Shown piece by piece: positions 54,745-64,000 of a stretch of DNA of 64,000 nucleotides. Position 1 is the stretch's first letter. Every line of letters begins with the position of its first letter. A program made the position numbers and the translations under genes. The notes below the pieces were generated by a model. The model was not told where the DNA came from, ran no database searches, and saw only the letters and a list, made by a program, of their open reading frames with translations. This DNA comes from Mariprofundus micogutta (GTDB taxonomy: Bacteria > Pseudomonadota > Zetaproteobacteria > Mariprofundales > Mariprofundaceae): assembly GCF_001895085.1 (NCBI RefSeq), contig NZ_BDFD01000009.1, positions 1-64,000 on the forward strand. Direction: 5' to 3'.

Positions 54745-55578
54745 TCAACAGCAGGTCGTTGTAGAACAGCAACCCCCGGGTTTAACCGCTTCGATATATG
54801 CGGAAACCACGTAGTCCTCCACTCCACGGCCCGGTGCCCAGTCACGAATGAATTCGCGAGACTCATCTTTTGGTACAATACGAATCTGTTCAAAGCCAGC
54901 TTCTGCCATCATCACTTCCAGCTCATCAATCATGGATGCACCAGCCATGCATCCGGCATGCAGCATTGGATCATTTTTCATCTCATCAGGCATCACGGCA
55001 GTAGCAACCACATCGGAAACAGCCAGACGACCCCCGGGTTTCAGCACCCTGAAGGCATCGTAAAAGACCAGTTCTTTATGTGGTGAGAGATTAATCACGC
55101 AATTCGAGATAATGATATCGGCTGTATTATCAGCCACAGGCAAATGTTCAATCTCACCAAGGCGGAACTCCACATTGGTGAACTGCCCTTTCTCGGCATT
55201 GTGTCGCGCTTTAGATAACATCGTAGGGGTCATGTCGATTCCAATAACGTGACCGCTCTGAGTAACCTCATGGGCAGCCAGAAACGCATCAAATCCACCG
55301 CCTGTTCCGAGATCAACAACCACTTCACCCGGTTTTAGACTGGCAATGGCGCGCGGGTTACCACACCCCAATCCCATATCCGCACCTTCGGGAACCTTTT
55401 GCAGATCATCTTCAGAGTATCCCAGACGCGTGGAGATCAGCGTATTGATTGCTGCATCATCAGATACCCCGCAGCAACTGGATTCCACTCCGCAACAATC
55501 ACCATCATTGCTGGCCTCTGCCACTTCCGCATAAGATTTACGCACGTGCTGGCGCACGTTATCGGCTTTCACACTCAT
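54745..55578 (-). CDS. arsM: Arsenite S-adenosylmethionine methyltransferase
   Basis: 277 residues. SAM motif VVDLGTGGGFDAFLAA (about 87-102), and the three As(III)-binding cysteines Cys72 (LGCGNP), Cys160 (SNCVINLS) and Cys210 (AGCMAG) are all present. Additional Cys pairs at 28/29, 35/36 and at the C terminus (270/271, 276/277) could capture arsenite. It lies 14 bases behind arsS in the same operon and makes the methylated arsenic precursor. Confidence 0.95.
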   Translation of the reverse strand: MSVKADNVRQHVRKSYAEVAEASNDGDCCGVESSCCGVSDDAAINTLISTRLGYSEDDLQKVPEGADMGLGCGNPRAIASLKPGEVVVDLGTGGGFDAFLAAHEVTQSGHVIGIDMTPTMLSKARHNAEKGQFTNVEFRLGEIEHLPVADNTADIIISNCVINLSPHKELVFYDAFRVLKPGGRLAVSDVVATAVMPDEMKNDPMLHAGCMAGASMIDELEVMMAEAGFEQIRIVPKDESREFIRDWAPGRGVEDYVVSAYIEAVKPGGCCSTTTCC

Positions 55579-55591
55579 CTATTATCCCCTT

Positions 55592-56560
55592 TTATTCCTG
55601 TTCAAGAGCACCACCACAGCTGGAACCCTGTCCGGCTGTACAGCCATAACAATGATCCATCACCACAATCGGTCTACCTGTAATATTCTGCTGCATCAAT
55701 CCGGAGAGATGCATGCGTTGTCCACTATTTTCAAGCATTGGAAGATCCAGCATCTGATTGAAATCACAGTCATACACAAAGCCCTTCCAGTCGACACTAA
55801 TCAGGCTGCGACACATCACACCGGGAAGATTATCTTCGCTATAAGCTTCTTTAAGCAACTGCATATAACTGGCGAATTCACCACGAGAAATCAGAGTGCT
55901 GCCAAATCTTTGAATAGGCATATTCGTAATGGTAAACAACTGATTGAATACTATACCATAGCGGATATGCAGCTCGCGTTTATAGGCTGCTTCCAGCTCG
56001 AATTGGGATGGCGGCAAGCTGGCTCCCTGCGGATTATATACCAGAGTCAGAGTCAGCCCCGAACCCTCAACACCGTAGCCAATATCATTCAGTCGCTTGA
56101 GCGCTTTGATGCTCGCATCAAAAACACCCTCTCCGCGCTGGGCATCAACATTGTCGCTCAGGTAACAGGGCAATGAGGCAACTACCTCAACCTGATGTTC
56201 AGCCAGAAACTCAGCCGTACCACTATAAGCGTCCTCTTCCAGAATAGTCAGGTTACAGCGATCAATTACACGCACACCGAGTGCTCTCGCCTGTTCAACC
56301 AGATGGCGAAAATATGGATTCATCTCCGGCGCACCACCGGTAAGGTCGAGCGTTTTTATCTTTTGTGCAGCCAGAAAATCAATGACAGATTGTACTGTCT
56401 CCTCAGACATTATTTCTTTTCGGCGAGGTCCTGCATTCACATGGCAGTGCAGACAGGTCTGATTACACAGATAACCCAGATTGACCTGCAAAGTATCCAA
56501 CCGCCCACGATTAATCGCTGGAAAATTGGACTCTTTTAATAATGGCAGTGTTGCATGCAT
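55592..56560 (-). CDS. arsS: Arsenosugar biosynthesis radical SAM protein
   Basis: 322 residues. Radical SAM cluster CxxxCxxC at Cys32, Cys36, Cys39 (LCNQTCLHCH); LDLTGGAPEMN follows, and further cysteines (Cys250, 265, 304, 307, 315) fit the C-terminal auxiliary part, ending HCYGCTAGQGSSCGGA. In this family the last Cys is sometimes selenocysteine; here it is TGC/TGT-coded Cys. Operon partner of arsM. Together they should convert arsenite to dimethylated arsenic and a 5'-deoxyribosyl arsenosugar. Confidence 0.94.
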   Translation of the reverse strand: MHATLPLLKESNFPAINRGRLDTLQVNLGYLCNQTCLHCHVNAGPRRKEIMSEETVQSVIDFLAAQKIKTLDLTGGAPEMNPYFRHLVEQARALGVRVIDRCNLTILEEDAYSGTAEFLAEHQVEVVASLPCYLSDNVDAQRGEGVFDASIKALKRLNDIGYGVEGSGLTLTLVYNPQGASLPPSQFELEAAYKRELHIRYGIVFNQLFTITNMPIQRFGSTLISRGEFASYMQLLKEAYSEDNLPGVMCRSLISVDWKGFVYDCDFNQMLDLPMLENSGQRMHLSGLMQQNITGRPIVVMDHCYGCTAGQGSSCGGALEQE

Positions 56561-56705
56561 GCAGTCATTCTCCCGTTCTGCTCTCGAATCGGATCATAAG
56601 TCGAACGGGGCTTTATTTCATTACAAATAGAAAGCTGCATTTGCTGAAGACAGAACAAAGACTCTCTATATCAGAGCATTAAGACTATCCTGGTAGTCCT
56701 GCTGT

Positions 56706-57080
56706 TCATGCGGCACAGCGATGATAGTCAGTAGGAAAATCTGTTACGGCTTTGAAAATCGCCACGTTCAGACTCATTGTTTTACGGGAAAACTGGATGC
56801 CAACCCTGTATCCTTCACCTTCTTCCTGGCTGTTCTCCAAATCACTCCAGGCTACTGTGCCAGACACCTGAATTTCTCCATTATCATCCAGATACTGCAA
56901 ACTAACATTGCTGCCAGCATCCAGGGATTCATGTATGGAAAGTCCTGTGCCAAAGGGTGAGATATCCACCAGCTTCCACACAGAAAGTATTCGTCCATCA
57001 ACAAACAGAGTTAACTCCCCCTTCGGCTGCAGATCCAGATGAAAACAGTATCGATCACCATTGCGACGTTCATTTTGCAT
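56706..57080 (-). CDS. PilZ domain protein
   Basis: 124 residues, a single PilZ barrel. The c-di-GMP-binding RxxxR is in ERRNGDR (positions 4-8), and the D/N-x-S-x-x-G motif is DISPFGTG (about 39-46). It would be an effector for the cyclases at 14899-16977 and 20066-21526. Monocistronic. Confidence 0.9.
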   Translation of the reverse strand: MQNERRNGDRYCFHLDLQPKGELTLFVDGRILSVWKLVDISPFGTGLSIHESLDAGSNVSLQYLDDNGEIQVSGTVAWSDLENSQEEGEGYRVGIQFSRKTMSLNVAIFKAVTDFPTDYHRCAA

Positions 57081-57191
57081 ATCAGACCTCCTGCATCGAG
57101 GGTAAATACCTTGCCCTCAGTATACAAAATACTGCCAACATTTAATGTGACGGGCCTCTCATTATTGATAAAGAGTAAAAGAAAACATGCG

Positions 57192-59210
57192 CTAATCTGT
57201 GGATTCTGCGAACGGGCGCCAGAAGCGCTGCATATCTTCGGATGGCGTGAACTCAGGCAGGTTTTCGAACCACTGGCGAATCAAACCGGCATCCTCAGAC
57301 ATATTCAATAACCTGAAGCCCGCATCGCCATGCTGACGTGTGCCGACAGCATCACCGCCACCACGCATGGCCAGATCTGCTTCAGCCAGTTCAAGACCAT
57401 CATGAGTATTTACCATCTGCTTCAGACGTGCCATCGAGCCTTCAGATGTTTCAGGTCCGGCAACCAGCATGCAATATCCCTGATCCGATGAGCGCCCTAC
57501 GCGGCCTCTGAGCTGATGCAGTTGTGCCAGTCCGTAAGCTTGTGCGGCCTCAATTACGATCAGGCGTGCTTCAGGAACATTCACTCCCACCTCTACAACG
57601 GTCGTGGATACAAGGATTGTGCACTGACCCGTAGTAAATGCCTCCAGTGCAGCATGCTTGTCTTTGGACTTCATGCGTCCATGCAGACCGATTACATTGG
57701 CATCAGGAAAATATCCTTTCAATAACTCCACACGCTGATCGACCGACAATCCATCCTCATCTTCGTCAATACGTGGGACAATCCAGTAGATTCGCCCATC
57801 TCCATCCAGGATGCGCTGCATACCACCAATCAGAGGCTGCATCTTGCTTGAAGCAATCACGCGAGTTTCCACAGGCTTTCTGCCCGGCGGCATACCACGC
57901 ATAATGGAGAGGTCCATATCTCCATAGAGAGCAAGTGCCAATGTGCGTGGAATCGGTGTTGCGGTCATGCCGAGCAGATGAACTGCTTCATGGCCTTCGC
58001 GCTTTTTATCGGCCAGAGCCCATCGTTGTCGAACGCCAAAACGATGTTGCTCATCAACCAGTGCCAGCGCCAGCTGTTTAAAATGCACATCTTCAGTCAA
58101 CAAAGCATGCGTACCGACAATCAGCTTTAACTCACCACTCTGCAACTCCGCCAGCATCTCTCTGCGTGCCCTGGCCCTTGTACTGCCGGTCAGTAGTTTT
58201 ATTTCAAGGCCTAAGGGAGCAAACAGTTCCGCAAGTGTTTCGGCATGCTGATTGGCCAGCACCTCAGTCGGAGCAAGCAGTGCAGCCTGATAACCACAGC
58301 CTGCAGCCTTGGCCATGGCAAGGGCGGCAATCCACGTTTTGCCTGCTCCCACATCACCCTGCAGTAATCTATGCATGCGTTTGCCGCTATGCAGATCTTG
58401 TGAGATATCCGACCAGACTGTGGTTTGCGCTTCAGTCAGCGGAAACGGTAGGCTGTTCAACAACTGTTCGCTCAAGCCCTCCCGCTGCAATGTAAGTCCA
58501 GGACAGTCTGCCGCGACTTTTTTCTCCCGCATCAGATGCAGGTAAATAATGACCTCCTCAGATTTAAGCCGGACATTGGCTTTCTCCAACAGATCACGAT
58601 CCGCATCTTCCGGGCCATGCAAACGAGCCAGTGCACTTCTCAAGTCAGGCAGATGAAATTCACTCGCCAGTCTGGCATCCAGGGGGCTTGCTGCCGTTGT
58701 CGGCAACAGAGCCAGCACCTGCTTGATCATTGTGCTTATGCGTTTTCCACCTAATCCGGCCAGCGATGCGTAAACCGGCCGATAACCCGGATGGTATGCT
58801 TCCATCACACACCAGTCCGGATGATTCATCTGCAGATAACCTTTCCATGACTCCACACTACCGCGCACAGAAATTTCTCTGCCCTCAGTCAGTCGCGCAT
58901 CGGTCATCATATAACCGGAATGGAAAAAATTGAGAGCAATAAAGCCTGTTTCATCAGCAAGTTTGATCATCACCTGCCGATTTCGACCAAAGCCGCGCGC
59001 CTGTTTGGAGACGATACGACCATTGATGCGTGCATCCATCCCCTCCTGCAGTGATGCGATAGGCATGACGTGGCGATCATCCACGTAATCCTTTGGCAGA
59101 TGCAGGAGAAAATCTCCAATGCAGTTGATGCCACGGCTCATCAATCGCTTCTCAAGGGTAGCTCCAATACCGGGTATCACAGTCAACGGCTGTGCAAACA
59201 AATCGTACAT
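57192..59210 (-). CDS. recG: ATP-dependent DNA helicase RecG
   Basis: 672 residues. An N-terminal wedge (OB-type) domain precedes the helicase: GDVGAGKTWIA, DEQHRFGVRQRW (DEQH box), GMTATPIPRTLAL, the VVEVGVNVPEARL and QLHQLRGRVGRSSDQGYC segments. Length matches the family (about 690). Drives branch migration and fork regression. No obvious partner. Confidence 0.96.
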   Translation of the reverse strand: MYDLFAQPLTVIPGIGATLEKRLMSRGINCIGDFLLHLPKDYVDDRHVMPIASLQEGMDARINGRIVSKQARGFGRNRQVMIKLADETGFIALNFFHSGYMMTDARLTEGREISVRGSVESWKGYLQMNHPDWCVMEAYHPGYRPVYASLAGLGGKRISTMIKQVLALLPTTAASPLDARLASEFHLPDLRSALARLHGPEDADRDLLEKANVRLKSEEVIIYLHLMREKKVAADCPGLTLQREGLSEQLLNSLPFPLTEAQTTVWSDISQDLHSGKRMHRLLQGDVGAGKTWIAALAMAKAAGCGYQAALLAPTEVLANQHAETLAELFAPLGLEIKLLTGSTRARARREMLAELQSGELKLIVGTHALLTEDVHFKQLALALVDEQHRFGVRQRWALADKKREGHEAVHLLGMTATPIPRTLALALYGDMDLSIMRGMPPGRKPVETRVIASSKMQPLIGGMQRILDGDGRIYWIVPRIDEDEDGLSVDQRVELLKGYFPDANVIGLHGRMKSKDKHAALEAFTTGQCTILVSTTVVEVGVNVPEARLIVIEAAQAYGLAQLHQLRGRVGRSSDQGYCMLVAGPETSEGSMARLKQMVNTHDGLELAEADLAMRGGGDAVGTRQHGDAGFRLLNMSEDAGLIRQWFENLPEFTPSEDMQRFWRPFAESTD

Positions 59211-59442
59211 AGGCTGATATTGACCGATTACATGGCCTTGCTCAACCGGGCATAATACGGACAGCTCAACAACTGAAGCAAGGCATCTTATGTGCTGAAA
59301 AACCCGTTTTATTTCAACAGTTCAGGCAAAAGAATCATAACAATCTGGTCTATTTCGATATCAGGTCAAAAAGAGTGAACTTTTTACTTGTATGCTCCAG
59401 CACATTCACCTAAAGTGCGCCCCGTTTTCGGAGGTAATAGTT

Positions 59443-59634
59443 ATGGCAAAACGTTGTGAAGTATGTGGAAAAGGCCCAATGAGCGGCAACAATGTCAGTC
59501 ACGCGCATAATACGACGCGTCGTCGTTTCCTGCCTAACCTGCAGCAAGTTCGTGCTGTTGTGAATGGACAGACTGCTAAAGTAAAGGTTTGCTCAAGCTG
59601 CCTGCGTTCCGGCAAGATCCAGAAAGCCGCCTGA
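59443..59634 (+). CDS. rpmB: Large ribosomal subunit protein L28
   Basis: 63 residues from ATG 59443, with GGAGG ten bases upstream. [29 protein letters not shown] is typical; CEVC with CSSC forms the zinc-binding (C+) variant. Usually rpmG (L33) follows in proteobacteria; here it does not, and a terminator follows directly. Confidence 0.95.
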   Translation: MAKRCEVCGKGPMSGNNVSHAHNTTRRRFLPNLQQVRAVVNGQTAKVKVCSSCLRSGKIQKAA

Positions 59635-59652
59635 TTACCTCATACTAAATTC

Positions 59653-59690
59653 AAAAAAGGGGCGCCTGTCAGTCAGGCGCCCCTTTTTAT
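59653..59690. terminator. Bidirectional terminator rpmB / ridA
   Basis: AGGGGCGCCTG (59658-59668) pairs with CAGGCGCCCCT (59674-59684), loop TCAGT. Six A precede and five T follow, so both convergent genes can use it. Confidence 0.93.
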
Positions 59691-59709
59691 TTGTATTCCA
59701 GAACTGTTT

Positions 59710-60096
59710 TCAGCCTGCTCTGGCAACCAGATCCATCTCTACTTTAGCGCCCAGTGGCAAAGCAGCTACAGCGACCGTAGCACGCGCAGGCCTGTGCTCG
59801 CCCAGCCACTCTGCATAAATCGCATTCACCAGTGGGAAGTCACCCATATCAGTAAGAAAGATATTCACCTTCAGAATATCGGTCAGTGAAACACCTGCTT
59901 CACTCAGTACGGCAGACAGATTTTTCGTTACCTGCCCGGCCTGTGACTCTACATCATCGCCAATGAGCTTACCCTCGCCAGGCACCAGCCCGATCTGGCC
60001 CGAGGCATAGAGTACACCTCCGGAAACAACAGCCTGACTATATGGGCCCACTGCTTTAGGGGCATCATCCGAATGAATAACCTGTATACAACTCAT
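59710..60096 (-). CDS. ridA: RidA family enamine/imine deaminase
   Basis: 128 residues. AVGPYSQAVVSGGVLYASGQIGLVPGEG near the N terminus, and the conserved Arg and Glu in RPARATVAVAALPLGAKVEMDLVA, mark an active RidA that deaminates 2-aminoacrylate. Overlaps spoT by four bases and ends at the terminator. Confidence 0.95.
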   Translation of the reverse strand: MSCIQVIHSDDAPKAVGPYSQAVVSGGVLYASGQIGLVPGEGKLIGDDVESQAGQVTKNLSAVLSEAGVSLTDILKVNIFLTDMGDFPLVNAIYAEWLGEHRPARATVAVAALPLGAKVEMDLVARAG

Positions 60097-62249
60097 GTCT
60101 CTTTTTCCTTCTTGTTTGTTGTTTTTGATGAAGATTTCCGACTGAAGAAGTCGCGAAGCGTTTCACCCAGAGCCCGTGTTTCCGGTTTACCACTTAGCCC
60201 GACCCTGTTACGACGGGACACACTCACCACGCCTGATACAGACTTGATCGAACGCAATACTGCAGCCAGATGTTTGCGATCCTCCACTTCCACCAGAAAC
60301 AACAGCTCAGTCATTGAACCACCGCGCTGGCTTAGCTTCAGATCCTCAATGCTCGATGATGCATCGGCAATACTACGTGTCACATTGGCCAGCATGCCAC
60401 GCTCATTTTGCGAGCGCACTTCGATACCGGTCTTAAACAGTTGGCCACGTTTGGCCTCCCACTCGACCTCCAGCCAATCCACGTTACCCTGGCTGGCAAC
60501 TTCAGGACACTTGCGATGATGCAGCATCATACCTTCGCCGGCAGTGAACAGACCAAGGACAGGATCGCCCGGAATCGGATGACAGCAACCCGCCGCATGC
60601 ATCATGGAGCGTTTCAGCCCTTTCAGCTTCAGTGGCAGAACCCGCTTATCATGTTCGGTAGCCTCGAGCAGTGAATGAATTGGTATCTCACCGCGGCCCA
60701 GACGTATCTTGAGATCTTCCATATTCTCACAATTGAAACGCTTCAGCGTATCTGCAGGCACATCTTTTTTTCCAATGGCTTCGCGCAGAATCTTCTGCCC
60801 CACCCGGACACATGTTTCTCGCTCCTGGCGCTTGAACCACTGCCGGATGGACTGACGCGCACGTGGTGTTTTCACATACTGCAACCATTGCCTGCTTGGC
60901 GACTGGTCCGGACTGGTCATAATTTCAATCTGATCACCATTTCTCAAACGCGTAGAAAAATCGGCCATTTCACCATTGATACGCACACCGATGCAGTGAT
61001 GACCGACATCAGTATGTACGGCATAGGCAAAATCAAGTGGCCGGGCTCCTCTTGGCAAGGGGAAAATATCACCGTCACGGCTGAATACATAAACCTCCTG
61101 AACAAACAGATCGAGTCGCACATTCTCAAGGAATTCACTCGGGTTTTCAGTATCCTTCAATAGATCGGTCAACTGCTTCAGCCACTTGAAACTTTCGCGC
61201 TCACCAGCTTCAGTTGAGCCTTCTTTATAAGCCCAGTGAGCAGCCACACCATCTTCAGCATATGAATGCATTGCATCAGTTCTGATCTGCACCTCAATGC
61301 GGAAATTTTCCGGTCCGATTACAGCGGTGTGCAGTGATTGATAACCATTGGGCTTGGGCAGAGCAATATAATCCTTGAAACGCCCAGGAACCGGACGATA
61401 CAGACTGTGTACAACACCCAGGGCCTGATAACATTTAGTCATATCTTCAACGATGACCCTAAACGCCACCAGATCGAATATATCATCAAAGTTCACATGT
61501 TTGCGCTGCATTTTTTCATGTATGCTATACAGGTGTTTCATGCGCCCCTGTACCCGGACTTCCATCCCCTGCCGCTCCAGAGCCTGCTGAATAATACTTT
61601 CCAGCCTTTCACGCGTTTTGTTCAAGCCTTCAAGGCGCCCCTGCATCTCTTGCAATAGTGATTTGTAAGCATCGGTTTCGAGATAGGAAAATACGAGGTC
61701 TTCCATCTCCTGTTTGATCCAGTGAATGCCAAGCCTGTGCGCCAGCGGTGCGTAGATCTGCAGCGTCTCTTCTCCGATCATGCGACGCTTTTCTTCACGC
61801 ATGAAACCGAGTGTGCGCATGTTATGCAGACGATCAGCCAGCTTGACGATCAACACACGCAGATCCTTGGCAGTAGCCAGAATCATTTTACGAAAATTTT
61901 CTGCCTGTTTATGCTCGGATGAATTAAAATGAATCTTACCGATCTTCGTGACACCATCGACTAGGGTGGCCACATCCGAGCCAAAATGAGATTCAACATC
62001 ATCCAGACTTACATCGGTATCTTCAACAGTATCATGCAGAATACCCGTGATAATAGTGGCCTCATCCATACCAAGGCTGGCAAGAATATCGGCTACGGCC
62101 AATGGGTGGGTAATATAGGGTTCACCGGATATACGCGTCTGACCGGCATGAGCATGAGCCGCAAAAACATAAGCGCGGTTTATACGGTCAAGGTCTGCCT
62201 TTGGTGCATAAGAGGCAACACGTTCGGTAATTTCAAAAATTCGGCTCAC
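60093..62249 (-). CDS. spoT: Bifunctional (p)ppGpp synthetase/hydrolase
   Basis: 718 residues. HD hydrolase domain with LHDTVEDT (His72-Asp73), synthetase domain with YSIHEKM..DIFDLVAFRV and EVQIRT (about 319-324), TGS (about 385-445) and a C-terminal ACT domain (about 640-718). Both active sites look complete, so it should both make and degrade alarmone. In the order rpoZ-spoT-ridA. Confidence 0.95.
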   Translation of the reverse strand: MSRIFEITERVASYAPKADLDRINRAYVFAAHAHAGQTRISGEPYITHPLAVADILASLGMDEATIITGILHDTVEDTDVSLDDVESHFGSDVATLVDGVTKIGKIHFNSSEHKQAENFRKMILATAKDLRVLIVKLADRLHNMRTLGFMREEKRRMIGEETLQIYAPLAHRLGIHWIKQEMEDLVFSYLETDAYKSLLQEMQGRLEGLNKTRERLESIIQQALERQGMEVRVQGRMKHLYSIHEKMQRKHVNFDDIFDLVAFRVIVEDMTKCYQALGVVHSLYRPVPGRFKDYIALPKPNGYQSLHTAVIGPENFRIEVQIRTDAMHSYAEDGVAAHWAYKEGSTEAGERESFKWLKQLTDLLKDTENPSEFLENVRLDLFVQEVYVFSRDGDIFPLPRGARPLDFAYAVHTDVGHHCIGVRINGEMADFSTRLRNGDQIEIMTSPDQSPSRQWLQYVKTPRARQSIRQWFKRQERETCVRVGQKILREAIGKKDVPADTLKRFNCENMEDLKIRLGRGEIPIHSLLEATEHDKRVLPLKLKGLKRSMMHAAGCCHPIPGDPVLGLFTAGEGMMLHHRKCPEVASQGNVDWLEVEWEAKRGQLFKTGIEVRSQNERGMLANVTRSIADASSSIEDLKLSQRGGSMTELLFLVEVEDRKHLAAVLRSIKSVSGVVSVSRRNRVGLSGKPETRALGETLRDFFSRKSSSKTTNKKEKET

Positions 62250-62295
62250 GGCTTATAGTGAATAAAATTCATAGATGCATGCAAGCCAATGGCAA

Positions 62296-62553
62296 TCAGG
62301 CGGCGCTGGCCTCTTCTTCATCAAACTGGCTGGCACGCAGACGGGCCTGTTCATCCTGTTCAAACAGAGCTTCCCACGAAACATAACCATCGCCCATTTC
62401 GCGCAATGCCTGTACAGCATGTTTATCACCTTCTGTCTCAAGCAGCGGAGGCATGCCATTAAGCAGCTGGCGGGCGCGGCGGGATGCCAACAAAACCATT
62501 TCAAAACGGTTAGGATAATAACGAATGCAATCTTCTACTGTTACGCGAGCCAT
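62296..62553 (-). CDS. rpoZ: RNA polymerase omega subunit
   Basis: 85 residues; MARVTVEDCIRYYPNRFEMVLLASRRARQL is the conserved core. Binds beta-prime and carries a ppGpp site. Precedes spoT as in many proteobacteria. Confidence 0.95.
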   Translation of the reverse strand: MARVTVEDCIRYYPNRFEMVLLASRRARQLLNGMPPLLETEGDKHAVQALREMGDGYVSWEALFEQDEQARLRASQFDEEEASAA

Positions 62554-62792
62554 GGCGGCTTACCTCCAACTGAACTATGTCTGACAACCTAGAAAAGACC
62601 GCGTAAAATGCAACTCTTATAATATATGATCTAGAACGTCGCTGAAAAACCAGATCCATGTTTTTTTGATATTCACCACATCCATGTGGCTCATCCCCGG
62701 TTTCCAGCTGCCATGCCATTTCACTCCTGAGAAAGGTCAGCAAGTGACGTCCGAAGAGTGCTCTGCTACCCCTGAGCATCCTTACTTCATAT
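62554..62792. other. Gap between gmk and rpoZ
   Basis: 239 bases with no gene I can support. CCACAT-CC-ATGTGG (62676-62689) is a small palindrome; no T run suits it as a terminator of gmk. Confidence 0.4.
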
Positions 62793-63607
<815 letters not shown>

Positions 63608-63709
63608 CTAATCTTAATGAGAAACTGTATTGATTGCGAAAACAATTCTCGTATCCGTAATGTAATTACCTGTTTCCGCACGATGAATGTGGCAGTAGTC
63701 TCGTTTCTT

Positions 63710-64000
63710 ATGTCTGATCGAAATATTTCCGCCTCGTCAAAGCAGAACTCACAACTCAAGGTCTATGCAGATCTGGTTCAACTCTACCCGGAAAATGAGG
63801 CATATATAGGACAATACGCTGAACTCCTGCTTGATGATGGACAGTTGGCCACTGCTACAGAAATACTACGCCACCTGCATAAACTGTTATTAAAAAAAGG
63901 CGACAAAGGAAAAGCAGACAAGCTGGCCCGACGCTTCCCTCAAATCGGGCGCATCAAAGAGTCAGGTGATCAAAGCCAGGAAGATATCACCAGTCTGTTA
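63710..64000 (+). CDS. N-terminal part of a TPR-like helical protein (partial)
   Basis: Open from ATG 63710 (or from ATG 63683, in frame) to the window end, 97 codons. The residues have a helix-turn-helix hydrophobic pattern (YADLVQLYPENEAYIGQYAELLLDDGQLATATEILRHLHKLLL), a TPR-type repeat, followed by a basic segment. No further domain is in view. No clear ribosome site; divergent from the ferredoxin operon. Cut by the edge. Confidence 0.6.
   Translation, partial: MSDRNISASSKQNSQLKVYADLVQLYPENEAYIGQYAELLLDDGQLATATEILRHLHKLLLKKGDKGKADKLARRFPQIGRIKESGDQSQEDITSLL

Noticed and set aside
55592-55620. Possible selenocysteine in ArsS
   Set aside because: The C-terminal motif SSCGG uses normal Cys codons and no in-frame TGA occurs.
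62676-62689. CCACATCCATGTGG palindrome as the gmk terminator
   Set aside because: No T run follows on the minus strand; the T run lies on the wrong side.

Overview
The window reads as chromosome from a Gram-negative bacterium, most likely a proteobacterium. It carries a lipopolysaccharide core cluster, LptF, RdgC, HisZ, ApaH, YbiT and YfhL homologues, and the gene neighbourhood gmk-rpoZ-spoT-ridA. Multihaem and haem-sensor cytochromes, two diguanylate cyclases and an arsenosugar pair point to a redox-versatile environmental organism. A zetaproteobacterium-like iron oxidiser would fit, but that is inference; no rRNA or other taxonomic marker is present. No tRNA, CRISPR array or complete insertion sequence was recognised.

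Layout. 1-780: the tail of an unidentified gene and an AT-rich cassette-like small gene. 786-7628: purine, histidine and serine biosynthesis (purA, hisZ, serA), an RNase D operon and a cold-shock gene. 7894-12168: one 1424-residue gene encoding ParE and ParC fused into a single-chain topoisomerase IV. 12169-12856: a non-coding stretch packed with hairpins. 12857-28056: serC, a haem-binding diguanylate cyclase, dbpA, xthA coupled to a Rossmann-domain diguanylate cyclase, apaH-rdgC, a carboxylate-amine ligase, an M20 amidohydrolase and an ABC-F ATPase. 28134-30300: small membrane and ankyrin proteins, including a 31-residue membrane peptide. 30326-48583: lipid A, inner-core and outer-core LPS genes (lpxL, waaF, waaC, glycosyltransferases, methyltransferases, a carbamoyltransferase, an ArnT-like enzyme, hldA, kdsB), with lptF on the opposite strand. 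48626-52262: rsmB-thiL-pgpA-cinA operon. 52339-56560: pentahaem cytochrome, two secreted Asn-Pro-Cys repeat proteins (one fused to a haem domain), arsM and arsS. 56706-63589: PilZ protein, recG, rpmB, ridA, spoT, rpoZ, gmk and a ferredoxin. A gene runs off the right end.

The most unusual items are the natural ParE-ParC fusion (with the usual quinolone-anchoring Glu replaced by Gly), the Asn-Pro-Cys repeat proteins next to ArsM/ArsS and cytochromes, the c-type-haem diguanylate cyclase, and the Rossmann-GGDEF protein translationally coupled to exonuclease III. Two dispersed 39-bp hairpin elements follow parEC and serC and are clearly related to each other.

All functional names come from recognising motifs and family sequences by eye. 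No database search was run.
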